Below, piece by piece: positions 46,530 through 55,821 of a stretch of 64,000 nucleotides of DNA (positions are counted from its first letter, which is position 1; every line of letters begins with the position of its first letter). A program made the position numbers and the translations under genes. The stretch covers positions 1 to 64,000 of the forward strand of contig JAFUVU010000048.1 of the NCBI GenBank assembly GCA_017477465.1, written 5' to 3'. The notes below the pieces were generated by a model that had not been told where the DNA came from, made no database searches, and was given only the letters and a program-made list of their open reading frames with translations. The stretch comes from Bacteroidales bacterium. GTDB lineage: Bacteria; Bacteroidota; Bacteroidia; Bacteroidales; UBA932.

Positions 46530-46577
46530 CAAAGATACGAAAATGTTACGGATAATCCGGAATTTTACGTAAATTTG
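46530..46577. promoter_or_regulatory. Divergent -7 boxes between serB and the CNNM/CBS gene
   Basis: Minus-strand TATCTTTG at 46537-46530 serves serB with almost no leader. Plus-strand TAAATTTG at 46570-46577 precedes the CNNM/CBS ATG at 46596 by 18 bases. Confidence 0.55.
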
Positions 46578-46595
46578 CGAATTGATTTTGCGTAT

Positions 46596-47660
46596 ATGAC
46601 GCTGCTGATAATATACCTGCTGCTTACAATGGGCATTTCTTTCCTATGCTCATTGCTGGAGTCCGTTCTGATGTCAACGCCTATTTCCTTCATCACGATG
46701 AAAGAAGAAGAAGGAGACAGGAACGCCGCCCTTTTCATGAAATTCAAGCAGGATCCGGACCGCCCCCTGAGCGCCATCCTCTCGCTGAATACCATCGCCA
46801 ACACTCTTGGCGCGGCGGCCGTCGGCCATCAGGCCACTCTGCTCACGGGCGATCATTGGTTCGGCATCATCAGCGCAGTGATGACCATCCTCATCCTGGT
46901 CTTCTCGGAAATAGTTCCCAAAACCATCGGCACATCGCATTGGAAAAACCTTCTGTGGCTGTCCAAAGTGATGCAGTTCCTGGTTTACCTCCTGTATCCT
47001 GTTGTCTGGATTATCGACAAGCTCCACAATTCAATTTCGGACGAAGATCCCGACACAGGCATCTCCCGCGAGGAAGTGAGCGCAATGGCCAACATTGGAG
47101 AGGAAGAAGGCGTCCTTGACAACAGTGAAAACAAAGTCATTCAGAATATTATAAAGCTGGACGATATCAAGGCCTACGAGGTGATGACCCCGCGCGTGGT
47201 CGCCGCCATCGCCCCGGAATCGATGACTCTCAAGCAGTTCTATAAGCAGGAAGAACTGTCGCACAATTCAAGGATACCGGTATATGCGGAATCACAGGAA
47301 TTCATCACCGGCTACATAATGCGAAACGACGTCCTGGAAAATCTGGCGGAAGACAAGTTCGACATGCGCCTTAAATCCATAAAGCGCAAAATCGCCGCTT
47401 TCCATGAAGAGACGTCGGTCAGCGATGTGTGGGAAAGCCTCCTCAAGACTAAGGACCAGATTGCACTGATTATCGACGACTACGGCTGCTTCCAGGGCAT
47501 AATAACTCTCGAAGACATCATCGAAACCATACTGGGCATGGAAATAATCGACGAGAACGACACAATCACCGACATGCAGCAGTACGCCCGGGAGCGTTGG
47601 CTGAAGCGCAAGAACCAGTACAAACAAATAGTCCTTCCGGAAGAGGAAGAAGACCAGTAG
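46596..47660 (+). CDS. CNNM/CBS-domain transporter-like membrane protein
   Basis: The 354-residue protein starts at the ATG at 46596; the open frame extends far upstream through serB but is not coding there. It has a CNNM (DUF21) membrane domain (SFLCSLLESVLMS, FSEIVPKTIGT). A tandem CBS pair follows (VMTPRVVAAIAPE and QIALIIDDYGCFQGIITLEDIIETILG). Members are Mg2+/Co2+ efflux-type proteins. The usual C-terminal CorC/HlyC domain is missing, so it is a short form. Confidence 0.92.
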   Translation: MTLLIIYLLLTMGISFLCSLLESVLMSTPISFITMKEEEGDRNAALFMKFKQDPDRPLSAILSLNTIANTLGAAAVGHQATLLTGDHWFGIISAVMTILILVFSEIVPKTIGTSHWKNLLWLSKVMQFLVYLLYPVVWIIDKLHNSISDEDPDTGISREEVSAMANIGEEEGVLDNSENKVIQNIIKLDDIKAYEVMTPRVVAAIAPESMTLKQFYKQEELSHNSRIPVYAESQEFITGYIMRNDVLENLAEDKFDMRLKSIKRKIAAFHEETSVSDVWESLLKTKDQIALIIDDYGCFQGIITLEDIIETILGMEIIDENDTITDMQQYARERWLKRKNQYKQIVLPEEEEDQ

Positions 47661-47670
47661 TTCAGGCGCC

Positions 47671-48951
47671 ATGGAACAGAAACCGGATTTTGCCCAAGTA
47701 CTGGAAGTCGCCTCCGAGGCGGGACATATCCTGCTTGAAAACGGCGCCGAAATTTCCCGCGTAGAAGATATTATGAACCGGATCGCCACCCACTACGGAG
47801 TGAGCTCCGGCAATTTCTTCGTCCTTTCCAACGGCATTTTCACTTCCGGCAAAGCGGAAAAGCTCTCCAAAGCCGGCGGACAGGCCTCTACATACGCAAA
47901 TGTCGCGTTTATCCCCATCCGCGGCACTCAACTGTCTCGTGTCACCGCAGTTAACAGGCTCAGCTACGATATATCGGCCGGTCGCTGCACGCTGGACCAG
48001 GCGCGGGAGAGGCTGGAGCAGATTAAAAAAATGCCCCAGAAATCGTTCTGGGAGCAAATGCTGGCAACAACCCTAAGTGCAGGCGCCTTCTCAGCGGTAT
48101 TCGGCGGCAGTTTCCTTGACTGCGCGGCGGCCGCCATCGCCGGTTTGGTCCTGTTCTTCTACATTCAGTTCGTAAGTGCACGATATCTGTCCAAGATTGT
48201 CGGCGGCATCAGTAACGCCCTTGTGGCTTCAATGGCTTCCATTGTATGCTGGCGGCTGGGCATGGGGGACAGTCTGAGCGACATTATCGTCGGCGCAATC
48301 ATGCCGCTGATTCCCGGCGTTCCTTTTACCAACGGAGTGAGGGACCTTGCCAATTCCGATTACCTTGCGGGCCTCACCAGGCTCACGGATGCCATGCTGG
48401 GCTTTTTCTGCATAGCAATGGGCGTTTCGCTTGGCTTCATGATTGACGGCGCATTCTTCGGCGGCGTTATCCAGTTGTCGGGCGTCACGGCCAGCCCTCA
48501 GACATACGGTTTTGTCTGGCAGGCGCTTGCGGCCTTCATCGGTACATGGGGCTTTACCGTGCTGTATGGAGTCAACCGTGAGCAGTATCTTCTGGCCGGG
48601 CTCATCGGCACCGCAGGGTGGCTTGTTTACCTCTCGGCCTTCCGTTTCGGGCATTTGTCGGCCCCGATTTCATCTATGGCTGCGGCACTTGTCGTGAGCC
48701 TGCTTTCGCGCTTTGCGGCCGTTCCAAGCCGTTGTCCTGCGCAGATTTTCATTATCTGCGGCATCTTTACGCTGGTGCCCGGTGCAGGAATCTTCTGGTT
48801 CTCGTATTATCTCACGGCGAGCCGCTTCATCCTTTCGCTGCAGACCGGCTTCATGGCCATCAAAGTTGCCATAGCAATCGTGCTGGGCATCATTCTGGCG
48901 ATGGAACTTCCGCAGCGTATGTTCTCACGATATAAAGGCAGAACGCACTGA
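47671..48951 (+). CDS. Threonine/serine exporter ThrE-family protein
   Basis: The 426-residue protein unites both ThrE domains. The N-terminal DUF1212-like half has the conserved GAEISRVEDIMNRIA and later IMPLIPGVPFTNGVRDL. The C-terminal DUF3815-like half is membranous. About ten hydrophobic segments are visible. It probably exports small amino acids. The next gene's ATG overlaps its stop (TGATG). Confidence 0.9.
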   Translation: MEQKPDFAQVLEVASEAGHILLENGAEISRVEDIMNRIATHYGVSSGNFFVLSNGIFTSGKAEKLSKAGGQASTYANVAFIPIRGTQLSRVTAVNRLSYDISAGRCTLDQARERLEQIKKMPQKSFWEQMLATTLSAGAFSAVFGGSFLDCAAAAIAGLVLFFYIQFVSARYLSKIVGGISNALVASMASIVCWRLGMGDSLSDIIVGAIMPLIPGVPFTNGVRDLANSDYLAGLTRLTDAMLGFFCIAMGVSLGFMIDGAFFGGVIQLSGVTASPQTYGFVWQALAAFIGTWGFTVLYGVNREQYLLAGLIGTAGWLVYLSAFRFGHLSAPISSMAAALVVSLLSRFAAVPSRCPAQIFIICGIFTLVPGAGIFWFSYYLTASRFILSLQTGFMAIKVAIAIVLGIILAMELPQRMFSRYKGRTH

Positions 48952-49907
48952 TGGTACTTCTTCTTGGTGCAACCGGCCTGCTGGGGCAGAATGTACTGCG
49001 CCTGCTTCTTGAAAGGGGCATTCCCGTGCGTGCGTTAGTGCGTTCGCATCTTGTTGCCGAGGGTGTTGAGATAATTCAGGGCAATATCCTCGATAAGGCC
49101 TGTCTTCTCAAAGCAGCGGCCGGATGTGACGCAATTATCAACTGCGCAGGCTCCACCGACATGCGCATCCCTTCGCTTGAAGGATTCCGCCCCATGAACC
49201 GGGACCTCCCAATTCTTCTCACCAATGTCCTTCTGGAGGCCGATGTCCCAGTTCTTATCCACCTAAGCACTGCAAACACTGTTGATCCCGGCACTCCTGA
49301 AAAGTATAGCGATGAGTCGGCTCCGATAGGAGCTCCGTTTGACAAGTCGCCTTATGCTCTGAGCAAGCTGGAAGGGGAGAGGGCCTTGACGGAGTTCGCA
49401 TCGGCACATCCTGAGAAGAGGATTGTGATACTGAATCCCGGCTTTCTGCTGGGGCCCTTCGGAGGGAAGAAGCTGTCGTCGGGGACGCTCATGCTTGCCG
49501 CCTGGAGAAAGCCGCTTATGATTGTTCCCAGCGGCGGTAAAAGCTTTTTGAACGTAAAGGATGCGGCCACGGCCGTCGTCAACGCCCTCGAAAAAGGGGA
49601 GGGCCGATATCTCCTTACCGGGAAGTATCTGTCGCTGAAGGATTTCTATAAGCTGCAGGCCAAGGTCATGGGCTACAGACAAGGGATAATTGTATTGCCC
49701 GATTTTGTCGTTAAAGCAACAGGTTTCTTAGGTGATATCTTCAAGAAGCTTGGCCTTAACGTATCATTCTATTCGCACAATTTGAACCAGTTGCTGGCCC
49801 AGGAATGGTACGACTGCAGTCGTGCCCGCAAAGAACTGGACTATCCACAGTCGCCTTTGGAAGATGCTGTCCGTGAGTTTTTTGACTGGTATCTTAATCG
49901 GCAATAA
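48951..49907 (+). CDS. NAD-dependent epimerase/dehydratase (extended SDR)
   Basis: The 318-residue protein has the Rossmann motif LLGATGLLGQNV, the downstream CDAIINCAGSTD, a catalytic-like SPYALSKLEGE (Tyr-x3-Lys) and a NPGFLLGPFGGKK region. It is close to dihydroflavonol reductase-like SDRs; the substrate is not predictable. Its 3' end overlaps maf (convergent) by 14 bases. Confidence 0.85.
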   Translation: MVLLLGATGLLGQNVLRLLLERGIPVRALVRSHLVAEGVEIIQGNILDKACLLKAAAGCDAIINCAGSTDMRIPSLEGFRPMNRDLPILLTNVLLEADVPVLIHLSTANTVDPGTPEKYSDESAPIGAPFDKSPYALSKLEGERALTEFASAHPEKRIVILNPGFLLGPFGGKKLSSGTLMLAAWRKPLMIVPSGGKSFLNVKDAATAVVNALEKGEGRYLLTGKYLSLKDFYKLQAKVMGYRQGIIVLPDFVVKATGFLGDIFKKLGLNVSFYSHNLNQLLAQEWYDCSRARKELDYPQSPLEDAVREFFDWYLNRQ

Positions 49908-50496
49908 AGCGCTGCAGGGCTTCGTAAACCCTTTGGACCGGGAAGCCGACTACATTGAAATATGAGCCTTCGATGCGGGTAATGCCTATATGGCCTATCC
50001 ATTCTTGGATGGCGTATGCACCGGCCTTGTCGTAGGGCTTGTAAGTGTCTATGTAGTAGTTGATTTCCTCATCGGTGAGATCTTTGAACCAGACGCTGGT
50101 TCTTACCTCGAAGCTTTCTTGCCTGTTGCAGTCCCTTATTGTGACTGCGGTTGTGACGTGATGCTCCCTGCCGGACAAGTCCCTTAGCATCCTTACGGCA
50201 TCTTCCCGGTCACGTGGCTTTCCCAGAATTTCGCCCGGGCGATCTTTTGTTGCAGGCAGGATTACCATCGTGTCGGCGGTGATTAGGATTTCGTTTTTGC
50301 CGAGGGGGCGGTGGAAACCTTGCGATTTGCCTTCGGACATTAAGCGGGGCACACTGTCATAGGGTACTTCCGGGCCGAAGCTTTCCTGAAAGTTATTCTG
50401 CGTATCTACCTCGAAATCAATGTCGAGGCCTTTCAGTAGTTCCCTCCTTCTTGGAGAGCTGCTGCCAAGGATGATGTGTTTTCCGCGAAGATCCAT
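49894..50496 (-). CDS. maf: Maf-family nucleotide pyrophosphatase
   Basis: The 200-residue protein has the Maf signature ILGSSSPRRRELLKGL, TADTMVI with the acidic residue, and EYAIQE-like YAIQEWIGHIGITRIEGSYFNVVGFP. Maf enzymes hydrolyse modified or canonical NTPs such as dTTP, UTP or m5UTP. I use the ATG at 50496 that follows the kdsC stop; an upstream ATG (50532) overlaps kdsC. Confidence 0.94.
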   Translation of the reverse strand: MDLRGKHIILGSSSPRRRELLKGLDIDFEVDTQNNFQESFGPEVPYDSVPRLMSEGKSQGFHRPLGKNEILITADTMVILPATKDRPGEILGKPRDREDAVRMLRDLSGREHHVTTAVTIRDCNRQESFEVRTSVWFKDLTDEEINYYIDTYKPYDKAGAYAIQEWIGHIGITRIEGSYFNVVGFPVQRVYEALQRFIAD

Positions 50497-50500
50497 CGGC

Positions 50501-51034
50501 CTAGAATTTTGCTTTGTATTGCTGCGGGTCAAATTCCCACTTTCCTTGGATGCGGAGGGTCTTTTCTATTGCTTCCCTAAGGCAGCCTTTGCCGCCGTTC
50601 GCTTCTGTCATCCAGTCTGCTGCAGCCGCGGCATCCGGACTTGCATCGGCAGGGCAGACGCCGCAGCCGCTCATTTTCAGAAGATCGATGTCCGGGGTGT
50701 CGTCGCCGAAATACATGACTTCTTCCGCCTTCAGTTTATATTTTTCCAGAAACAGGGCGAACTGTTCCCGTTTGTTCCTGCAATGCAGGTACACATCGTC
50801 GGGATTTATGCCGCTTGTGACCATTCTTTTCCGGATACTTTCCGAGCTGCCGCCGGTAATGACTGCGATGGGATAGCCGTGCATTACCGCCATCCTTATG
50901 GCAAATCCGTCTTTGGCATCGTAAACGCGAAGGAGGTCCCCGTCGCTGGTGCAGAGGATGCTTCCGTCCGTCGCTACTCCGTCAATATCAAATGCAAAGG
51001 CCTTAATATTCTTTAAACTGTTTCTGAGACTCAT
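50501..51034 (-). CDS. kdsC: 3-deoxy-D-manno-octulosonate 8-phosphate phosphatase
   Basis: The 177-residue C0-type HAD enzyme has nucleophile motif AFDIDGVATDGSI, motif 2 AVITGGSSESIRKR and motif 4 YFGDDTPDIDLL. It lacks a cap domain and fits KdsC length; it dephosphorylates Kdo-8-P in lipopolysaccharide core synthesis. It supports a Kdo-containing LPS, consistent with lptD and the heptose genes. Minus-strand TAAATTTG at 51073-51066 is its likely -7 box. Confidence 0.93.
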   Translation of the reverse strand: MSLRNSLKNIKAFAFDIDGVATDGSILCTSDGDLLRVYDAKDGFAIRMAVMHGYPIAVITGGSSESIRKRMVTSGINPDDVYLHCRNKREQFALFLEKYKLKAEEVMYFGDDTPDIDLLKMSGCGVCPADASPDAAAAADWMTEANGGKGCLREAIEKTLRIQGKWEFDPQQYKAKF

Positions 51035-51065
51035 CGGATATTATTTTTGCATTAACTTGCGGCTG

Positions 51066-51094
51066 CAAATTTAGCAAAATAATCCGTATATTTG
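51066..51094. promoter_or_regulatory. Overlapping divergent promoters of kdsC and citX
   Basis: Minus-strand TAAATTTG (51073-51066) and plus-strand TATATTTG (51087-51094) are only 13 bases apart. The plus box ends five bases before the citX ATG at 51100. Confidence 0.55.
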
Positions 51095-51099
51095 TGGAG

Positions 51100-51612
51100 A
51101 TGATTACACTTGAACAATTGCTTTCCGCGCGCGATGCACGGGCTGCGCGACAGAAGGAACTGCTTGCCGCTTATCCCGGCTGTACGCTGTTGTGCTTTAC
51201 AGTGCAACTGCCTGGGGCCGTAAAAAGGAACGCCGAGTCGCTCATTATCGGCGGCGCCGGCCTTGCAGCCTTGCTCGACCGATTTGGCAGCGTACTCAAG
51301 CATGTCCAGGTGAAGGATCTCGAAACAGGGTACGAAGCCTATATCCTTGTTCCGCTTCCGCAGAAACTGGTCAAGGAAATTAGCTGTGAGCTTGAGGAAA
51401 CGCATCCCCTTGGCCGGCTGATGGATATCGACGTGATAGGAATGGACGGGATTCCGGTTGGCAGGGAAGCAATCGGCAAGGGGCCGCGCAAGTGCCTTCT
51501 GTGCTCCAACGAGGTCCGCTTTTGCATGCGTGCCCGCACGCACAGTGTCCAGGAACTGGAAGCAAAGGTGAACGAGATAGTCGAATCTTATGTGAAAAAA
51601 GGAAATTCCTAA
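51100..51612 (+). CDS. citX: Citrate lyase holo-ACP synthase CitX
   Basis: The 170-residue protein carries the CitX motifs THPLGRLMDIDVIG and GPRKCLLCSN with the following FCMRARTHS. CitX transfers the triphosphoribosyl-dephospho-CoA group to the citrate lyase acyl carrier subunit CitD. I start at the ATG at 51100; a GTG two codons earlier overlaps the -7 box. The start lies almost at the predicted RNA start. The CitC-CitG fusion follows on the same strand after a 108-base spacer. Confidence 0.9.
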   Translation: MITLEQLLSARDARAARQKELLAAYPGCTLLCFTVQLPGAVKRNAESLIIGGAGLAALLDRFGSVLKHVQVKDLETGYEAYILVPLPQKLVKEISCELEETHPLGRLMDIDVIGMDGIPVGREAIGKGPRKCLLCSNEVRFCMRARTHSVQELEAKVNEIVESYVKKGNS

Positions 51613-51720
51613 GATTTGCTAACAAATCATCGCTTATCCTTGGGAAATAACTAATAAATTGTTACCTTCGCAATGTGATTCCCTTACAGGCGGAACCGGG
51701 AGTATTGGAAAGCCTGTTGG

Positions 51721-53496
51721 ATGATGCAAAGCTACAAGAATTACCAAATACAAGAAGCTCCTTTAGGCTCTTCTTTCTTCCACCGCGAAGTGGAGCATTT
51801 CCTCTCGGAGAACGGTCTCCGTCTGGAAAATCTTGACGCATATTATACCATAAGAAACGACGACGGCACAATCCTAGCCGGAGCAGGAGTGTCGGCCGAT
51901 GTCGTCAAATGCGTGGCAGTAGCGGAAGGCCATCGTTCCGAAGGGTTGTTGGCACCTCTCATCTCTCATATAATCAGCGAAAAAGAGGAAACCAACCTCA
52001 AGGTTTTCACAAAGCCGGAATACCGCACATTATTTGAAAGTCTTGGCTTTAAGCTTTTGGCCCAGGCCCCCGAGGCAATCCTTCTGGAAAAGGGCAGGGG
52101 ACTGGAACAATACTGCAGCTACCTGTCGTCTTTCCGCCGCCCCGGCTCCACTGGCGTCGTAATCATGAACGCCAACCCTTTCACCCTGGGACACAGATAC
52201 TTGCTTGAACAGGCAAGCTCAAAGGTGGATAATTTATTCGTAATTGCAGTAAGCGAAGAAGCGTCACGTTTCCCTTATCGGGAGCGTCTCGAGATGCTGC
52301 GAAAAGCTGCACCCCAAGGCGTTACGGTGCTTGAAGGATCGGCATACCAGATATCGTCGGCCACCTTCCCCACGTACTTCCTCAAAGATTTGTCCCAGGC
52401 TTCCAATACCCAGATGCTTCTGGACCTCGACCTTTTTGGCCGATGGATAGCGCCCGCACTTGGAGCGTCAGTGCGCTTTGTGGGCTCCGAGCCTTCGGAT
52501 GCATTGACTGCGCAGTACAATGCCCTGATGAAAGAGGTTCTGCCCATCGAAGTTGTGGAGATTCAGCGTTTGGAAGATGCCGAAGGCCCGGTTTCAGCAT
52601 CACGCGTGCGTGAGCTTCTGTCGGCAGGCAAATTCAAGGAGGCAAAGGCGCTTACTCCGGAAAGCACCTGGCCATACTTACTGGCCGATCTTGCCACGAA
52701 CGCCCTCCAGGCAGAGCTTGATACCCCCGGCAAACCCGGCCTTGTCGGCCCCGATTCCTGTGGCGCCCACAAGGACATGGATTATAAGCTTATGCAGAGG
52801 GGTATATCGGCACTCAGACCTTATTGGTCTTTGATGGCTGTTGCTCCTACTGCCGATGCCCTTGTTGCGGCCGGTCTTGAGGCCGAAAAAGCAATGCTCG
52901 AGGCCACAGGTGGAGTAAATACGCATAAAGGCGCCATCTTTGCCCTTGGATTGGCTCTCAACTGCGTTGTAGCGCAAGGCGCTGACAATGAGAAAGATAT
53001 GCAAAATGGCCTATGTCAAATTGCACAGGCCGTTTCGCTTAACTATCAGAGGGACAATAACTTGCGTTCAACGCCCGGCGCAAAGGCCGAGGCCGAGTAT
53101 GGCATAAAAGGCGCCCGCGGCATGGCCCTTGACGGTTACAGAAAGCTTTTCACCGACTGGCTTCCATTCTACCGTACTGTCAGTAACGAAGAGGGCTTTT
53201 CTTCCGCGTCGCTTCGCGCCCCTATCCGGGCAAATGCTCCGGAAAAACCCCTCCCATCTCCGCTTGTCCTGACGCTGCTCAGAATAATGTCCACCCTGGA
53301 CGATACTTGCGTTATCCACAGGGTTGGGATAGAACGGGCTGCCAAGGTAAAGCAGGAAGCAGCACAGCTACTTGACAATTACTCTGAAGAAAACTTGGAA
53401 CGCATGTGTGCACAGTATGCTGCGGAGGGCATTTCCCCCGGAGGCGCTGCCGACATGCTTTCACTGACACTCTTACTAAACACAATAATTAACTGA
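51721..53496 (+). CDS. CitC-CitG fusion: citrate lyase ligase plus triphosphoribosyl-dephospho-CoA synthase
   Basis: The 591-residue protein joins two maturation enzymes of citrate lyase. Residues 1-120 are a GNAT-like domain, and residues 135-340 a citrate lyase ligase (CitC) nucleotidyltransferase with VIMNANPFTLGHRYLLEQA and the SEEASRFPYRERLEM segment. From about residue 330, CitG is recognised by GLVGPDSCGAHKDMDYKLM, the VNTHKGAIFALGLA histidine motif and GARGMALDGY. CitC acetylates the prosthetic group and CitG makes its precursor. It starts with a tandem ATG ATG. The fusion is followed by aconitase after eight bases. Confidence 0.9.
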   Translation: MMQSYKNYQIQEAPLGSSFFHREVEHFLSENGLRLENLDAYYTIRNDDGTILAGAGVSADVVKCVAVAEGHRSEGLLAPLISHIISEKEETNLKVFTKPEYRTLFESLGFKLLAQAPEAILLEKGRGLEQYCSYLSSFRRPGSTGVVIMNANPFTLGHRYLLEQASSKVDNLFVIAVSEEASRFPYRERLEMLRKAAPQGVTVLEGSAYQISSATFPTYFLKDLSQASNTQMLLDLDLFGRWIAPALGASVRFVGSEPSDALTAQYNALMKEVLPIEVVEIQRLEDAEGPVSASRVRELLSAGKFKEAKALTPESTWPYLLADLATNALQAELDTPGKPGLVGPDSCGAHKDMDYKLMQRGISALRPYWSLMAVAPTADALVAAGLEAEKAMLEATGGVNTHKGAIFALGLALNCVVAQGADNEKDMQNGLCQIAQAVSLNYQRDNNLRSTPGAKAEAEYGIKGARGMALDGYRKLFTDWLPFYRTVSNEEGFSSASLRAPIRANAPEKPLPSPLVLTLLRIMSTLDDTCVIHRVGIERAAKVKQEAAQLLDNYSEENLERMCAQYAAEGISPGGAADMLSLTLLLNTIIN

Positions 53497-53504
53497 AAGC
53501 TATT

Positions 53505-55742
53505 ATGGTTGAATTAATTGCTCACGGTGTTTATCTGATTGACGGCAAAACCGTTGCCGATACTTCTTCCGTAGCCCCTGATGAGGCGCGTGAAAACACC
53601 ATTGCTTACCAGATTCTCCGTAAACACGATGTTGACGGGAGCAAAGGAAATAAGCTGCGCATCCGTTTCGATGCCATGGTTTCCCACGACATCACCTATG
53701 TAGGTATCATCCAGACGGCAAGGGCAAGCGGCCTCGAGACTTTCCCGCTGCCTTATGCCATGACCAACTGCCACAACTCCCTGTGCGCAGTCGGCGGTAC
53801 AATCAACGAAGACGACCACGTCTTCGGCCTTAGCGCGGCCAAGAAATACGGTGGCATTTATGTGCCTGCGAACCAGGCGGTTATCCACCAGTATGCACGC
53901 GAGGCCCTCACTGCCTGCGGCAATATGATTCTGGGCTCCGACTCCCATACACGTTATGGCTCCCTCGGAAATATGGGCGTTGGCGAAGGCGGCGGCGAGC
54001 TTGTGAAGCAGCTCCTCAAAAACACCTGGGACATCAACGCTCCGGAAGTGGTCCTGGTATGGCTGGAGGGCAAGCCCCGCAAGGGAATCGGCCCGCACGA
54101 TGTGGCTATTTCGCTGGTGAAGGCTGTATTTGAAAGCGGCTTTGTGAAGAACAAAGTGCTTGAATTTGCCGGCCCCGGCGTCAAGGACCTTCCCATCGAC
54201 TTCCGCAACGGAATCGACGTCATGACCACCGAAACCACCTGTCTGTCATCCATTTGGATTACCGACGAGAAGGTCAAGGAGTACTTCGAGATGCATAACA
54301 GGCCTCAGGCTTACAAGGAACTCAAGCCCGGCCATGTGGCTTATTACGATTCAATGGTAAGAATCGACCTTTCCTCCCAGGAGAGCATGATTGCTCTCCC
54401 TTACCATCCTTCTAATGCAGTGAGCATCCACGAGCTGCAGGAGAATCCCGAAAAGGTGCTTAAGGCTATCGAAGAAGACACCAAGAAACGCTTCGGCGAC
54501 AAAGTGCATCCCGACCTCCTCTCCAAGATTCGCGGCGGCAAAGTATATGCCGATCAGGGCATAATCGCAGGCTGCTCCGGCGGTACTTACGACAACCTCT
54601 CCGAGGCTGCCGCCATCCTCAGGGGCAAGTCCATCGGCAACGATTACTTTACGATGAGCGCTTATCCGCAGAGCACTCCGGTATATCTTGCAACGACGCG
54701 CAACCATATTGCAGAAGAGCTGCTTGAGGCAGGCGTAGTGATTAAGCCGGCATTCTGCGGTCCTTGCTTCGGCGCAGGCGACGTGCCGTCCAACAACGGC
54801 TTTTCTATCCGCCATACAACCCGCAATTTCCCCAACCGCGAAGGCTCCAAGCCCGGTCAGGGACAGATTTCGATGGTTGCCCTTATGGACGCCCGGTCCA
54901 TCGCGGCAACTGCAGCCAACGGCGGCGTCATCACAGCAGCCACCGACATAGATTACACTGACGACCACAAGCCTTACAGCTTCGACGGCCGCATCTACGA
55001 AAAGCGCATCTACAACGGCTTCGGCAAGGCCGACCTCAGCGTGGAACTTCGCTATGGCCCCAACATCAAGGACTGGCCAAGGATGTTCCCCATGCAGGAA
55101 AACATGCTCCTCGAACTGGCCGCTGTAATCCACGACCCTGTGACTACCACCGACGAGCTCATCCCTTCAGGCGAAACTTCAAGTTATCGCTCCAATCCTC
55201 TGAAGCTCAGCGAATTTGCACTAAGCCGCCGCGTGCCTGAGTATGTCGGCCGCAGCAAGCGCATCCAGGCCGACGACCTTGCCCGCAGGGATGGAAAGCT
55301 TACCGAAGACCTGAAGAAAGCCCTCGCTGTTGCAGGGACATCGGCAGAAAGCACATCCTTCGGTTCCTGCGTGTTTGCCAACAAACCCGGCGACGGCAGC
55401 GCCCGTGAGCAGGCCGCATCCTGCCAGAAGGTACTTGGCGGCGACGCAAATATCTGCTACGAATATGCCACCAAGCGCTATCGCTCCAACTGTATCAACT
55501 GGGGTATTGTTCCGTTTACTATCGGCCCGGATACTCCTTTTGAATACGAAGCCGGCGATTATGTCTTTGTGCCCGGCATCCGCGCCGCCATCCTCGATGG
55601 CAAGGAGCAGGTGGAAGCCCGCGTAATCACACGTGACGGTCGCTCCACGCCCATCCGCCTGTATTTCAAGAATTTGACAGAAGACGAGCGCCAAATCCTT
55701 GCCGATGGCTGCCTGATGAATTACTATAAGAACAGGAAATAG
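53505..55742 (+). CDS. acn: Aconitate hydratase
   Basis: The 745-residue protein has the 4Fe-4S cluster region in [20 protein letters not shown] (substrate loop) and the cysteine pair CGPCFGAGD. The C-terminal swivel domain has [20 protein letters not shown] linkers and [14 protein letters not shown]. The length and layout fit mitochondrial-type aconitases found in Bacteroidota. It interconverts citrate and isocitrate. It follows the CitC-CitG fusion by eight bases and precedes isocitrate dehydrogenase, so citrate metabolism is organised as one unit. Confidence 0.95.
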   Translation: MVELIAHGVYLIDGKTVADTSSVAPDEARENTIAYQILRKHDVDGSKGNKLRIRFDAMVSHDITYVGIIQTARASGLETFPLPYAMTNCHNSLCAVGGTINEDDHVFGLSAAKKYGGIYVPANQAVIHQYAREALTACGNMILGSDSHTRYGSLGNMGVGEGGGELVKQLLKNTWDINAPEVVLVWLEGKPRKGIGPHDVAISLVKAVFESGFVKNKVLEFAGPGVKDLPIDFRNGIDVMTTETTCLSSIWITDEKVKEYFEMHNRPQAYKELKPGHVAYYDSMVRIDLSSQESMIALPYHPSNAVSIHELQENPEKVLKAIEEDTKKRFGDKVHPDLLSKIRGGKVYADQGIIAGCSGGTYDNLSEAAAILRGKSIGNDYFTMSAYPQSTPVYLATTRNHIAEELLEAGVVIKPAFCGPCFGAGDVPSNNGFSIRHTTRNFPNREGSKPGQGQISMVALMDARSIAATAANGGVITAATDIDYTDDHKPYSFDGRIYEKRIYNGFGKADLSVELRYGPNIKDWPRMFPMQENMLLELAAVIHDPVTTTDELIPSGETSSYRSNPLKLSEFALSRRVPEYVGRSKRIQADDLARRDGKLTEDLKKALAVAGTSAESTSFGSCVFANKPGDGSAREQAASCQKVLGGDANICYEYATKRYRSNCINWGIVPFTIGPDTPFEYEAGDYVFVPGIRAAILDGKEQVEARVITRDGRSTPIRLYFKNLTEDERQILADGCLMNYYKNRK

Positions 55743-55795
55743 ATGGCCGATCAAGTCGGCCATGACGTCATGCCCGGCTACGACCGGGCATCTGA
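55741..55795. repeat. Two REP-like palindromes between acn and icd
   Basis: GGCCGATCAAGTCGGCC (about 55745-55761) and TGCCCGG...CCGGGCA (about 55771-55790) form imperfect hairpins in an 80-base spacer. They could slow transcription between the two genes. Confidence 0.7.
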
Positions 55796-55821
55796 AAAGA
55801 GATTACTATTTTATAAATATC

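Noticed and set aside
46239..46595. N-terminal extension of the CNNM/CBS gene through serB
   Set aside because: It crosses the divergent promoters and has no family similarity; the ATG at 46596 fits the CNNM membrane start.
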